64,000 nt of DNA. It comes from UBA8949 sp942493365 (GTDB lineage Bacteria > Bacillota > Clostridia > Saccharofermentanales > UBA5734). Location: positions 1,674,001 through 1,738,000 of the forward strand of contig OW818697.1 of assembly GCA_942493365.1 (NCBI GenBank), in the 5' to 3' direction. The notes beneath the pieces are model-generated. The model did not search any database. It saw nothing but the letters and a program-made list of their open reading frames with translations, and had not been told where the DNA came from. Shown here one piece after another: positions 35,739 to 46,157 of this stretch (within the stretch, counting starts at the first letter, position 1; each line of letters opens with the position of its first letter). The position numbers and the translations under genes are program-made.

Positions 35739-36674
35739 CTATTCGGATTCTTTTTCAAAAGATACCAATCTTGTAGTTCCGGATACTGGTATCCGTTCGG
35801 GCAACTCAGGCTTCTGATTCCAATATATCTTACATCTGAACAGCTCAAGTGCTTCGTCTATATCATCAAATGACGACTGATAGACGACTTTCGAAATATA
35901 TCCATCGCACTCTTGTTCATTAACATCGAATATCTTACTACTTATGTTATTGGCCTTTTCTGCACATACAGCAAAATTTCCTTTACCCTCAATAAGCAGT
36001 TTAAAGTGGATAATTTCTTCTAGCACTAACCTTCGAAAAACTCGAATCTTGTTGAATATATTATGATATGCGGATTTACGAATCATATTATTAGCAAAGA
36101 TATAATCGAGGTTTCCGTAAGCATTATCAAGAGGTCCCAAATCAATTTGTTCATATGTGAAACAACTATCAATGCATCGCCGAACCTCGTTTCTGCATAC
36201 TTGCATTTGATGTTTATAAATTTTTTGGAGTTCCACATCTATATCATCATTATCTGAAAATGCTAGTGTGATATTTTCTTCAAACCAACTCATCAAGTTG
36301 TTTGCTGCAATGTGCTTAATATGAAGATTTGCTAATTCAGCGGAATCTCCAAGGTCTAATACAAACTTGTTAGCAAGTTCTTCTTTAAAGCATTGAAGGA
36401 CTAAATCCATTGGCGCATCAATATCTATGTGTATTATTTTCCTTAACTGTGCTAATGCTTTTCTGGCCTCTTGCCAAAATACCTCCATAGCGGTACGACG
36501 TTCGAAAAAATATTCTATAAGTGAAATGATAAAGCCTAATAAAGCACTGCCGAAAACAGCCATTGCGATGTCATATCCAACACTAATAGATGCTTTTCCA
36601 ATCAAAACAGCGATTAGTAATGCGGCAACAAAACAAAAAAAAGTAATTATTGTCAACCATTTTTTCCCTTTCAT
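35739..36674 (-). CDS. two-TM membrane protein in defence operon
   Basis: This 311-aa protein has two N-terminal TM helices (about 6-27 and 34-57, ITFFCFVAALLIAVLIG and AMAVFGSALLGFIISLI) followed by a cytoplasmic, mostly helical domain of 250 residues. I recognise no catalytic motif. Its ATG overlaps the methylase stop as ATGA, so it is translated with that gene. The 2-TM plus soluble domain plan is common among membrane effectors and tethers of defence systems, but a role here is inference. It is AT-rich compared with its neighbours, hinting at separate acquisition. Confidence 0.65.
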   Translation of the reverse strand: MKGKKWLTIITFFCFVAALLIAVLIGKASISVGYDIAMAVFGSALLGFIISLIEYFFERRTAMEVFWQEARKALAQLRKIIHIDIDAPMDLVLQCFKEELANKFVLDLGDSAELANLHIKHIAANNLMSWFEENITLAFSDNDDIDVELQKIYKHQMQVCRNEVRRCIDSCFTYEQIDLGPLDNAYGNLDYIFANNMIRKSAYHNIFNKIRVFRRLVLEEIIHFKLLIEGKGNFAVCAEKANNISSKIFDVNEQECDGYISKVVYQSSFDDIDEALELFRCKIYWNQKPELPERIPVSGTTRLVSFEKESE

Positions 36675-39600
36675 TTCAAACCTCCGTATTTATCTTCAAA
36701 GAACTCCCACGCAGTCGCATAGTCCTGCTCGCGGTTGCAACGGTCGAAGGGCGCAATATATTCGATGGTTCGTTCGATAGGCCCACCGGGTAACGTATCG
36801 TCAGTTATAGTTCGATAGCACTTCTTTCCAGAGGAAGCGCATTTAATTTCATTTTCCCACGTGGGTCTGTCAAATCCAATTCCAACCAAACTGCGATTGG
36901 TTGTAAAGACAATACGTCCATTTGCAGAATACCAAGTATCCTCTTCATATTGATTTAGAACTGGAAACTGAATACTGTACAATGTTTTTAGCTGAGACAA
37001 AGACATACCTAATGCGATTGCTGTTAAGACATCAATTTCTACAAGAGCTTGCCGTCTTTCATAGTCACTAATAAGAGGTACACTTTTCGTCCATTTACAA
37101 GTAAGAGAACTGAATCTACTTGAGCGCAATCGATGATCATCTTTTGCCCAACTCTCTTCTGAATAATTTTGATCCCAAGCGCCTTCCCACAGCTTTTCAT
37201 ATTTGTTCGTAAGTGCATTTAACAAAAGACTCCTTATCGAAAGTGCATTAGCAAGTGGGCCATGATAGAACGGCATTTTACTTATAGTCTCGTAATAGAG
37301 GTCACCTCTTCCTAAGAGCTTAATATAACCATCAAAAGGTATTGAAGCAAATAATGCTCCGGCTATTGCTAAATCTTTAGGCCGTGAAAACGCAACGCTT
37401 GTGACCGTATTTATACACGTTGTCTCAGGAGGAGCGATCGCTGCATTTAGTGTTCTTTCACCACTTTGATTCAACATTCTTCTTACGATAAGTTTACTTT
37501 CACTGTGGTATTGTGTCCCCCATTTTGTTTTTGGTATTCTTTCAACAAACTTGCTTATTACACAAGCAGGGGAATAATTGCACCGCTGCAGATATCCATC
37601 TGGTAATGATGAAAGATCAAGAACATCAAAGTCACTATTCAGTTTGCATATCCTTCGTGAAGTTTTAAAAAGAGGATTAGCAACACCAAAATGCGATCCC
37701 GAGTAAATCATATCAATAGAAGTTTGAGGAAAATGAACAACCCTAACAATTATTCCGTTCTTTTGTGCTTGAGCTTCATCAAGCAGGATAGCTGATTCGA
37801 CATCATCTACATCACTGATTCTAATATTTTGTGCACCGATACATTCTAAAACACTAACCAGTTGTTTAGCATGTAATACCGGTAAACGTGCACGTTTCCA
37901 TTCATTACCATCATCAAAAAGTCGATCAAAAAGAGATAATTCAGATTTTCCAACATCAATCACTCTATCACAATGCCCTTGAGTACACCAGTTTCCATTA
38001 CTATCTTTAATCCCCAGTAATTTTGTTAAACCAGAAGCGACATCAAAACATTGATCAATAGTTATTGGATCGTAAAGGTTAGATATAGTTTTGAAAGACG
38101 GGGTTTCAGCATTACAATACACATTTAGGCAAAACGTAATGTAATCTTTGATGTCCGCAAAAAGTTTCTTTTCGTTTGCAAAATGGAAGCGATATCGCAA
38201 TAACGGATAAAGTCTTTCACGCATTAAGCCCGCATTCGGGTCATTAAATACACCATCTGGATGGACGAATGCGCTAACACCTATCTTTGCACCAAACATC
38301 CATGCTTGTGGCAGAAAGCATTTATACAAATTTGTTTGTTGGCCTTTCAAGTCCGGATAATTCTGAGTAGCATTTAAAAATGTTTGTTTTCCCGACAAAC
38401 TTTCATACTCACTTAAAAATAGACTCTTCACATCTGTGTGTGCTAGGATCGCTGCACGGACTTTTATTGTTTCATTTGCTGTAAACTTTTTAACGGCAAA
38501 AAGAGGTTGATTGTCACTTAACACATCTTGTTCGTTCCAAACCATCTTTACCCACGGCGGATTTCCAATAATAAGATCAAAGCCGCCTCGCTCAGAAAAT
38601 AGGTCAGCAAACTCTAGTTCCCAATGCATGAAATGATTCTGCTCTGCAATTTCGAAGGCAAGGTTCAGACGAGGATTTTGTCTACGGAGAGTGGGAATAT
38701 CAACTACACTTTCTTGGCTGTACGTTTTCAAAATATCCATTTCCAATTGTTGCATTTCTGTCGGTAAGAATGATAGCTGATTTCTGGCAACTTTTTTAGA
38801 CGTTGCCGTGTCGGTAACCAGAACTGAATTAGTTGTGCCTTCTAGGATTAGGGACATGTCAAAGAAAAACTCGCTGCGACTTGGCAGCAAATCTGCTTTG
38901 GCAATCGGCCAGAACCACAGAGCGCACCAATAATCCATTGCGAATTTGAGCCTTGCATATGGACCAGCATTTTTCATGTGTTCAGTTTTATAAAATTCAC
39001 TTAGAATTTTATCCTTCTGATGAATTGTAGTATGGGAATCAGTACTAAGGTCCTCGTGTCCAAAAACAGATAATACATCTTGGGTTTTTTCGGCTACCTG
39101 TTTTCGCAGGTTGATTTGTGATTCCCACAACTCATCAATTGAGGCAGAAAGGCGCAACAAAGTAACAAGATCGTCTTCCTCATAAGGAATATTAAATTTT
39201 TTATTCCACGTGACGATTCTTTTCATATTATTCGGTTCAAGTGATTTTATAACCGTGTCAGAATAGCTTGCCATACCGGTATCACCCAACAGAAAATGAT
39301 ACACTTGCTTTTTGGGCATTCTCTTTATTCCGATTGGTACACGGTCAGGTGCATTCTCGTACCAACGCATTCCCTTGGAGGATGCTGTCAGATTTTCGAC
39401 TCGATAGCACTGCCGGCGAGCACCAATAAGGGAGTTGCCGTTGACAAGCTGCGTTCCGAACCACGGCACAAAGCCGCCCTCGAAAATGGTGTTCAGCCAT
39501 AATGACACCTCTGCCAGTTCTACAGCAATTGGATTCAGATCGACACCATACACATTTCGGTCGGCGATGTACATTTTTATTTTTTGCAGTTCATTGAAAC

Positions 39601-41437
39601 GGTCCTCATAGGAGATGATTTCACCGAGTTCTTTTTGCTTACGGTCAATGTATGCCTCTGCCAGCTGATTAACAGCCTCGTTTAGAAAAGCTGCGCTACC
39701 CATTGCGGGTTCACAAATAGTTAAGTTCAGTATTTCATCAGCAGTTTTCCCTTCCAGCAGTTCCTTAAGAGCATACTTCACCAAGCATTTTGTAAGAACT
39801 TCCGGGGTATAGTAGGATGCTGATTTTTCACGTTCCCGTCCTGCGAGCCGGTAAATAAACGTACCCTTTTCGTAGCTTCGCAGTTTCCCTTTGTTTTCGC
39901 CATTTTCATAGCGAACGCGTTCGTCTGCCGCGTATTGATCAAGCTCGCTTTCCGATACAAAATAGCCGACATCAAGTTCATTAAAAGAATCACCAGCACG
40001 TTTAACTTCAAAGAGCGTATCTTCAGCTACAAAACCTCGATAAGATAGCAGCGCTTCATAAACAGAGCCCATCTGGTTGATCCCGAGGTTGGCATACGAT
40101 ATACGTCCGCGACGTCCGTTCCGTCTGCCGGTCTCACGTGTCAGGCTCATCAAGTCGATAATACGAAGCATTATGCTATTGCGCAGTTTGGCATTCGTTA
40201 TCATTTTTGTGTATTCAGGATCAAAGATATGCGCCTTCAAAGGAGTAATGACAAACATATCGTGGAGGCTCTCTTCAGCGCTGTATTTCAAAATGTCTTC
40301 CGCTGATTCAGGGTAGCCGTTATAGATCAGTTCGTAAAGCTTGGAGAGGGTTTCATGAAGGTATAAACCGTTACCGACCTCTGTCACATCGTCTCGGATA
40401 ACATCAGCAATATCGCGCAGGCTTTCTAGCGAATAACCTGAAAGATAGGATTGTGTTTTGATTGGAGCATAACCAAGCTCGGGACGTGACTCAATAAAGA
40501 ATACGAACAGCATTCGGTACATATAGCGCAGGCATTCTAGCGTCAACTCTCCTGCGTCAACTGGGTCAGCATCCAAGTCTCGCCCCTGACGGTGAGCCAT
40601 ATCATACAACACCTCGTTGCCGAGCAGTTCAATGCTTTCACGAAGTGCGAATTTCAGATCTTGTGAAACACCGGCAGCATGCTTCTGGGAATTGGCATCC
40701 AACTCATCCAGAAGAGCGGTTCCGTCAGTCGGACAAAGGCTGTCCCTGTGTAGAAGAACTGACATCGCCTGCATAGTAGTTTCTTCATGACGGCTGAATA
40801 TTTCTTCCAATTCAAATTGCAGATAACGCTTCTCGTTCCATTTGTTGCGGTCGATTAGAGCAATCTGATTCATACCAAAAAGGAGAATGAAACGAGGCGG
40901 TTCAGCAGAACCAAATAGAATCTTTGTCACAAGATCCTCGTTTTCAATTGAAGTTAAAGCGGTTGGGGGAACGAGACTTATACTCTCATCGCTAATATTT
41001 GTAGCAGGAAAACTGAAATTTTCAAGGATACCCGCATCCTTATCATTTGATGCGGCAAGCATAACCCAAAGAGCCGGGGCACCGTTTGCCTTTTTTAGTT
41101 CCAGATAAATTGGCGCTTTTAGTTTATCATCAATTCCCACCCATTCAGGTTGTGCTTGTGGATATCCGAGTGCCTGCAGATATGCATCCGCAAGAGTTCG
41201 AATATTGACAAGCGTTTGCGTGTCAAATTTAGCACGAAGATAGCGGTCGCGAATAGGATAGTATTGTTTTGCAGTATCTCGCAGCAAAGCCCATGGTGTC
41301 TTTTTCAGCTCGCCATCTTTTGCGGCAGTTCTCCATGCTGATATTGTCTCCGAGGCATTTTCTTCAAAAACGGAAGCAAAGTAATGATTGGTATAATATT
41401 CGTTTTGATTTGTGATTCCGGTTAAATCAATACTCAT
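36671..41437 (-). CDS. Eco57I-type N6-adenine DNA methylase, BREX/DISARM-class
   Basis: This 1588-aa protein is a gamma-class adenine methylase: motif I LTICEPAMGSAAFLNEAV at about 575 binds SAM and motif IV DLIIGNPPWVKM at about 957 is the catalytic NPPW. A long N-terminal region (1-500) and a long C-terminal region (1000-1588) probably read DNA sequence. It resembles DISARM DrmMI and BREX PglX, which mark self DNA. It has no HsdS partner. It follows the broken SNF2 gene by four bases and is coupled to the 2-TM gene. The frame is intact over 4.8 kb. Confidence 0.85.
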   Translation of the reverse strand: MSIDLTGITNQNEYYTNHYFASVFEENASETISAWRTAAKDGELKKTPWALLRDTAKQYYPIRDRYLRAKFDTQTLVNIRTLADAYLQALGYPQAQPEWVGIDDKLKAPIYLELKKANGAPALWVMLAASNDKDAGILENFSFPATNISDESISLVPPTALTSIENEDLVTKILFGSAEPPRFILLFGMNQIALIDRNKWNEKRYLQFELEEIFSRHEETTMQAMSVLLHRDSLCPTDGTALLDELDANSQKHAAGVSQDLKFALRESIELLGNEVLYDMAHRQGRDLDADPVDAGELTLECLRYMYRMLFVFFIESRPELGYAPIKTQSYLSGYSLESLRDIADVIRDDVTEVGNGLYLHETLSKLYELIYNGYPESAEDILKYSAEESLHDMFVITPLKAHIFDPEYTKMITNAKLRNSIMLRIIDLMSLTRETGRRNGRRGRISYANLGINQMGSVYEALLSYRGFVAEDTLFEVKRAGDSFNELDVGYFVSESELDQYAADERVRYENGENKGKLRSYEKGTFIYRLAGREREKSASYYTPEVLTKCLVKYALKELLEGKTADEILNLTICEPAMGSAAFLNEAVNQLAEAYIDRKQKELGEIISYEDRFNELQKIKMYIADRNVYGVDLNPIAVELAEVSLWLNTIFEGGFVPWFGTQLVNGNSLIGARRQCYRVENLTASSKGMRWYENAPDRVPIGIKRMPKKQVYHFLLGDTGMASYSDTVIKSLEPNNMKRIVTWNKKFNIPYEEDDLVTLLRLSASIDELWESQINLRKQVAEKTQDVLSVFGHEDLSTDSHTTIHQKDKILSEFYKTEHMKNAGPYARLKFAMDYWCALWFWPIAKADLLPSRSEFFFDMSLILEGTTNSVLVTDTATSKKVARNQLSFLPTEMQQLEMDILKTYSQESVVDIPTLRRQNPRLNLAFEIAEQNHFMHWELEFADLFSERGGFDLIIGNPPWVKMVWNEQDVLSDNQPLFAVKKFTANETIKVRAAILAHTDVKSLFLSEYESLSGKQTFLNATQNYPDLKGQQTNLYKCFLPQAWMFGAKIGVSAFVHPDGVFNDPNAGLMRERLYPLLRYRFHFANEKKLFADIKDYITFCLNVYCNAETPSFKTISNLYDPITIDQCFDVASGLTKLLGIKDSNGNWCTQGHCDRVIDVGKSELSLFDRLFDDGNEWKRARLPVLHAKQLVSVLECIGAQNIRISDVDDVESAILLDEAQAQKNGIIVRVVHFPQTSIDMIYSGSHFGVANPLFKTSRRICKLNSDFDVLDLSSLPDGYLQRCNYSPACVISKFVERIPKTKWGTQYHSESKLIVRRMLNQSGERTLNAAIAPPETTCINTVTSVAFSRPKDLAIAGALFASIPFDGYIKLLGRGDLYYETISKMPFYHGPLANALSIRSLLLNALTNKYEKLWEGAWDQNYSEESWAKDDHRLRSSRFSSLTCKWTKSVPLISDYERRQALVEIDVLTAIALGMSLSQLKTLYSIQFPVLNQYEEDTWYSANGRIVFTTNRSLVGIGFDRPTWENEIKCASSGKKCYRTITDDTLPGGPIERTIEYIAPFDRCNREQDYATAWEFFEDKYGGLK

Positions 41438-41441
41438 CTTC

Positions 41442-44273
41442 CTAACCCCCCTTCAAAACAGCTATAACACGGATATATGGATTATCCTCGATTGTTAAGG
41501 TGTCTGTAACCCACAGCGTAAATTTGTTGAAAAGTTCATCTACTCTACGTTCCTGTTCACTTCGTTTGCGTTCGCTTTCAAACAGTGAAAGCTGATATGC
41601 TTTATGTTTATCGGCTAGCGAAGCAAGTTTATCAATCTCTTCATCGATCATCGGATTAATACGCGCCTGATATTCGCGAAAGAAGCTGGCGAGATATTTT
41701 TTGGCTTGATTCACAACGTCGGGAAGAAGTGCTACTGCGAAATTAATATCCAGCGTTGGCTATAATACAGCCCTGTATTAGGAATATTTGTGCTACCAAT
41801 CCCAGTTCGCTCTGAACTACCTCGTTCATTGTATATTCTTTTACAAATCGACCATTTTCGTATCCTAACCCAAACCACTCGTCAACCAGTGGAGTGGACT
41901 TCGTATTCGGAATGCTACCAGTTAGCGATAAAAATAATTTCGCCCGACTTCATCTTGTTTGGTAGGCTAATTATTGGTGCTTCACCGCGACCGAAAAGCA
42001 AACTGGACTTGTCGTTTACCCAGGAGAAAATATCGGATGTAACTTCCAAAGGTACTGCGTTTTCGGCCATGCATTTTCCGCCATATTGTTTTGCATACTG
42101 CGCTTCATCTCCGCCATGCAGAACTCTTTATCATCGCTGAGTCTCAAATAGTCGCCGGTAGGCATTGCTTCTTCCGGAATTAATGCATTGAGCCTGCGAC
42201 GCATATCGGAAGTAATGGTGATTTCAAGACCAGACACTGTTTCCATTTTATTAACAGGGTGATTTTCGGTCCGACTGAGATAGTTCAATGCATTGTAAAG
42301 GTAATCGATATCTGAATACAGTGTGTCTTCCGATTTCAATTGTACAGGAGCAGATTCTGCTGCCGAAGCTGCCATTAGCGCTTCAAATGGATTCAACTAC
42401 TTTTTCCCCACTTTCAAGAACAGATTCAAACGTGACTTGCATCTGAACCGTTTTCGATAGCATCGGAAACAACCAACTCTTCATCCTCAATGGAGAATTT
42501 TCCGAGCAGCAGAGCAGGATCACCGATATTCTTAAGTGCCTGTTCTTCCTTGGTTATCAAAATCTCGATGATTCGCATATCACCTTTGATTCGCTTGTTT
42601 TCGCTCTCAATCAGCATATAGCGGATATCGGGGCGTTGTTTCTGACCGTAACGGTCAATTCGACCGTTTCTTTGCTGGAATACCATTAACGACCATGGAA
42701 TATCAAAATGAATCATCCTGTGGCTCAGATAGTGTAGATTTAAACCTTCGGATGCGACATCTGAAGCTACAAGAACGCGAATCGGCGATTCTTCACGCCC
42801 GAAGTTTTCCACGATTTCCTGCTGTTCTGCATCACTCATGGCACCAGAGATTTCTTGCACAGCGTTTGCATTCAAATCAAGATCAGCGCGAAGGTGTTCT
42901 GCAAGAAATTTCATTGTTTCAATGCGTTCGGTAAAAATTACAACTCGATCATCCTTAGCGCAGGTCCAGCCGTAATCCTTACTACCAAAAAGCGCAAGCA
43001 ACTTCTGATATCTTGAAAAATCTTTGGTGCCAATTTTTTTAAGGGCATCTCGCAGATTCTTCAAGAGAGCGGATGTCTTTTATCTCATTATCATTATATT
43101 TTTTACGCAGCTTGAAAGTCTGGCATCAATGCTCTTAATACAGGCAGTGGGGCTTGAAAACAGCGACTTTTCAAGGCTCGTCTTAAAAAGCTGCCTGACG
43201 CTCTTTGTTTTTCCGAGATCCATTTGCAACTGCATATCAGCAAAAATATTGAATGCGTTTTCTTCGCGGGAAGATGCATGGCAGCGATCCAGTTCAATAT
43301 TTCTTTCAAGGAATGAGCCACTGACCTGATCTTTAACGTCTTTCTTGAATCTCCGGACACAGAGACCATTTATATCCTCTTTTGTGTAATGTTCCGGATC
43401 TGCAATAGCAGTAGGATCAAGCATGTTCATTAAAGATGCAAAGCTCTTGGCACGTCCATCATGCGGTGTAGCCGAAAGCATAATCATAGTATCAGAGCGA
43501 TCTGCAAGCAGTTTGGCTAAGCCTTGCACGCTGCGCCTGGTGGTCGCCACGATCTGCAACATTCTGAGCTTCATCGATAACAATAATGTCCCAATAAGCG
43601 TTTTCAATGTGAGTACGATATTCAACATCGCGTTTCAAAGTATCAATAGAGACAATAGTTTTATCGTAATAAAAGAACGGATTATAATTGGAGGGCAGTT
43701 TATTGCGCTTATATCTTGTATCTTTTTGGAATCAAGACGTACCAGAGGGATGGTAAAACGGTTCCACATTTCCTTTTGAAACTGTGTCATCATGCTTTTC
43801 ACAGCTACAACTAGAATGCGTTCTCCTTTGCCACGCGCAATCAGTTCGGACATCAGAATACCGGCTTCCAGTGTTTTGCCAAGACCTACTGTATCTGCAA
43901 TTAGGATACGTTGACGCGGCTTTCTCAATGCAATTTGTGCTGGCTCAAGCTGATAGGGCATCAAATCCATTGCAGCACGATTGCCGATATGCAAGCTTGT
44001 ATCAGTTGGAATTTTTTGGCGCCATTGGCTTTCTAAATATAACTGAGTTCTTCTAAAAAACGGAGAATCATCTGGGACAAGTTTGATTTCTGCTGGATTT
44101 ACCAGCGTGATTTGTTCTAGATCGGAAAGGAATATAGCCTCTCTATCTTTAACCAGTGGTGAAACACCAACACAATGAAGTGCTTTGTTGCCGAGGTTGT
44201 TTGTTTCAATTTTCTTGACCATCCATTCCTCGTCACGGATAATGGCTCTCATACCAGGTGCGTAATCTACCAT
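41442..44273 (-). pseudogene. SNF2-family helicase (DrmD-like), many frameshifts
   Basis: The pieces, read in order, rebuild one SNF2-type helicase of about 940 aa: MVDYAPGMRAIIRDEEW, Walker A IADTVGLGKTLEAGILM, VIDEAQNVADR, MIMLSATPHDGRAKSF, VLVASDVASEGLNLH, FQQRNGRIDRYGQ, and the end KKYLASFFREYQARINPMID. The frame changes at about 43735, 43525, 43115, 43055, 42440, 42390, 42060, 41930 and 41790. No large part is lost. In class 1 DISARM the SNF2 helicase (DrmD) stands first, as here. As written it cannot make a full protein. Confidence 0.75.
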
Positions 44274-44484
44274 ATTTTGTTGTTCTCTTCCATTTAATTC
44301 CCTCTCCAAACAAACTGAGTTGATAAAGAAATTATTGCGAGCAAATCTATAAATCATTATACACTAGATTAATTAATATTTATCCTATAACTTTCCCATT
44401 GTCCATATTATAGGCTATAATTATTGGTATATTGATATAATAACCTGATCATATGTTTGCTTACGCCGTTGGGAGGGTCGCATT

Positions 44485-45477
44485 ATGCCGAAATTTCCGG
44501 GTCAGAAGCTTCGTCTGCTGCATGTCATGCGTTATCTTCAGGAAGAGTCGGACGAATTGCACAGTGTCAAACTGGCGGATATCGCCGAGGAGCTGAAGAA
44601 ATTCGACATCAGCTGCGACCGCAAATCGCTGTACATGGACATCGAGGCCTTGCGGCATATTGGCATGGACATCGTGCTGACCAAGGGCAGCCACTTCGGT
44701 TATTTTGTCGCCAACCGCAAATTCGAATTGCCCGAGCTCAAGCTGCTGGTCGACGCGGTGCAGTCGTCGCGCTTCATCACAGCCAAAAAGAGCAACCTGC
44801 TGATCGACAAGCTGGAGTCGCTGGCCAGCGTGCATGAGGCCAAGAAGCTGCGGCGGCAGGTCTTTGTCGATGGCCGCATCAAAGCGCCTAACGAGAGTAT
44901 TTATTATTCGATCGACAAGCTCTACGAGGCCATCGCGGCCAATCGCCAGGTGTCCTTCAAGTACTTTGAGTATACCCTCAGCAAGACCATGTGCTTTCGC
45001 CGCAACGGCCACGTTTATCAGGTCAGCCCCTACGCGCTGCACTGGGACGGCGACAATTACTACCTGATCGCCCATAGCGACGAGCACGGCATCACCCACT
45101 TCCGCGTCGATAAAACCTATGAGGTCAGCATCTGCGACGAGGAGCGCCGCCTGCCGGACGCCAACCTGGACATCGTCAAGTACGTGCAGCAGTCCTTCTC
45201 GATGTTCGGTGGCGACAAGAACACCGTGACCATCCACTTCGCCAACGAGCTGGTCGGCGTCGTCATCGACCGCTTCGGCAAAGACATCGTCATCCAAAAA
45301 GTCGATGAACAGCACTTCGCCGCCGAGGTCCAGGCCAACATCAGCTCAACCTTCCTGTCCTGGATCTTCCAGTTCGCCGGCAAGGCTCAGATCATCGCGC
45401 CGGTCAGCGTGGTGGCCAGGATGAAGGGCATGATCGACGAGATCAAGGGGTATTACGGCAAAATCGACCAAGCATGA
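44485..45477 (+). CDS. WYL-domain transcriptional regulator
   Basis: This 330-aa protein has an N-terminal helix-turn-helix (KLRLLHVMRYLQEESDELHS, DRKSLYMDIEALRHIG), a middle WYL domain (NRQVSFKYFEYTLSK, YQVSPYALHWDGDNYYLIAH, FRVDKTYEVS) and a C-terminal WCX extension. WYL proteins bind ligands and often control defence genes. It is GC-rich like the core genome and divergent from the DISARM-like operon, which it may regulate. GGGAGG precedes the ATG. Two deleted copies lie at 47.6 and 49.3 kb. Its last six residues (GKIDQA) come from fusion to a RelB-gene scrap. Confidence 0.85.
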   Translation: MPKFPGQKLRLLHVMRYLQEESDELHSVKLADIAEELKKFDISCDRKSLYMDIEALRHIGMDIVLTKGSHFGYFVANRKFELPELKLLVDAVQSSRFITAKKSNLLIDKLESLASVHEAKKLRRQVFVDGRIKAPNESIYYSIDKLYEAIAANRQVSFKYFEYTLSKTMCFRRNGHVYQVSPYALHWDGDNYYLIAHSDEHGITHFRVDKTYEVSICDEERRLPDANLDIVKYVQQSFSMFGGDKNTVTIHFANELVGVVIDRFGKDIVIQKVDEQHFAAEVQANISSTFLSWIFQFAGKAQIIAPVSVVARMKGMIDEIKGYYGKIDQA

Positions 45478-45530
45478 GCTGGGTCTTGATGTGAAATCTA
45501 CATAGCTTGATGCAAATGAAAATTGATCGG
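45470..45530. repeat. scar of relB and higA 3' ends fused to the WYL gene
   Basis: 45470-45490 matches the last codons of relB (53004-53024) in 20 of 21 bases, and the following ATCTACATAGCTTGATGCAA resembles the higA 3' end at about 52094. The WYL stop codon lies inside the scar. Confidence 0.55.
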
Positions 45531-45580
45531 ATTCTAATAGAGCAAGCTTAACCTATTTGTCGATTTAATTGATTTACCAA

Positions 45581-46024
45581 TTAAAAGTTTCCTACTCTGC
45601 TTATTTTTATTTCTTCAGAAAAGATATAACGATTACACTTATGTGGATTACGCAACCGTTCTTTCTTGTTGAAATATACAAATCTCTCTTCAACTATTGA
45701 TTCATCGTCATTTTCAAAAACACATTCCTTTTGTATCCTGCAAATTATTTCTTCGTAAGAAATGTTGAGTCGCTGTTCTTGAATTGACCTTGCTTGCAAA
45801 AAAAGGTCTTTCGAATTAGTGTTCTCAATTATTTTGTAACTGAGAATGTCTATTTGCCATACATCGAGAATCGCATCTTTGTGATCATGTTTAACCCTTG
45901 GAAACCAGCGGACTTTTTGGGCTGCACCTGATGCGGTTGGAGCAAAAACAGCAAAAATGATAGGAATATAATAATTTCTTCCAAAACCTGAATGCCCACA
46001 TTTAGCCTTTACTGCATACATCAT
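45581..46024 (-). CDS. hypothetical protein
   Basis: This protein of about 147 aa starts MMYAVKAKCGHSGFGRNYYI after GAGG. The N-terminal half is basic and aromatic (KVRWFPRVKHDHKDAILDVW) and the C-terminal half is charged and helical, with FNKKERLRNPHKCNRYIF near the end. The spaced Cys and His residues (KCGHSG, NPHKCN) could bind a metal. I do not recognise it. It lies 134 bases downstream of the XRE regulator on the same strand, so they may form one cargo unit. Confidence 0.55.
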   Translation of the reverse strand: MMYAVKAKCGHSGFGRNYYIPIIFAVFAPTASGAAQKVRWFPRVKHDHKDAILDVWQIDILSYKIIENTNSKDLFLQARSIQEQRLNISYEEIICRIQKECVFENDDESIVEERFVYFNKKERLRNPHKCNRYIFSEEIKISRVGNF

Positions 46025-46157
46025 AATATTCAACCTCTTTCTATTATCCGATTAATATAAAGGAACTAAATCCATTGTTCAGCGTGCGAAATTATTGCAT
46101 GTTTAATAGTAGCAAGTTGAACATGCCTGTAAGCGCAAAGGTAGGTTAAAAGTTAAT

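Noticed and set aside
36671..41437. Type I restriction-modification system
   Set aside because: The methylase is of the long Eco57I/PglX type and there is no HsdS or HsdR gene beside it.
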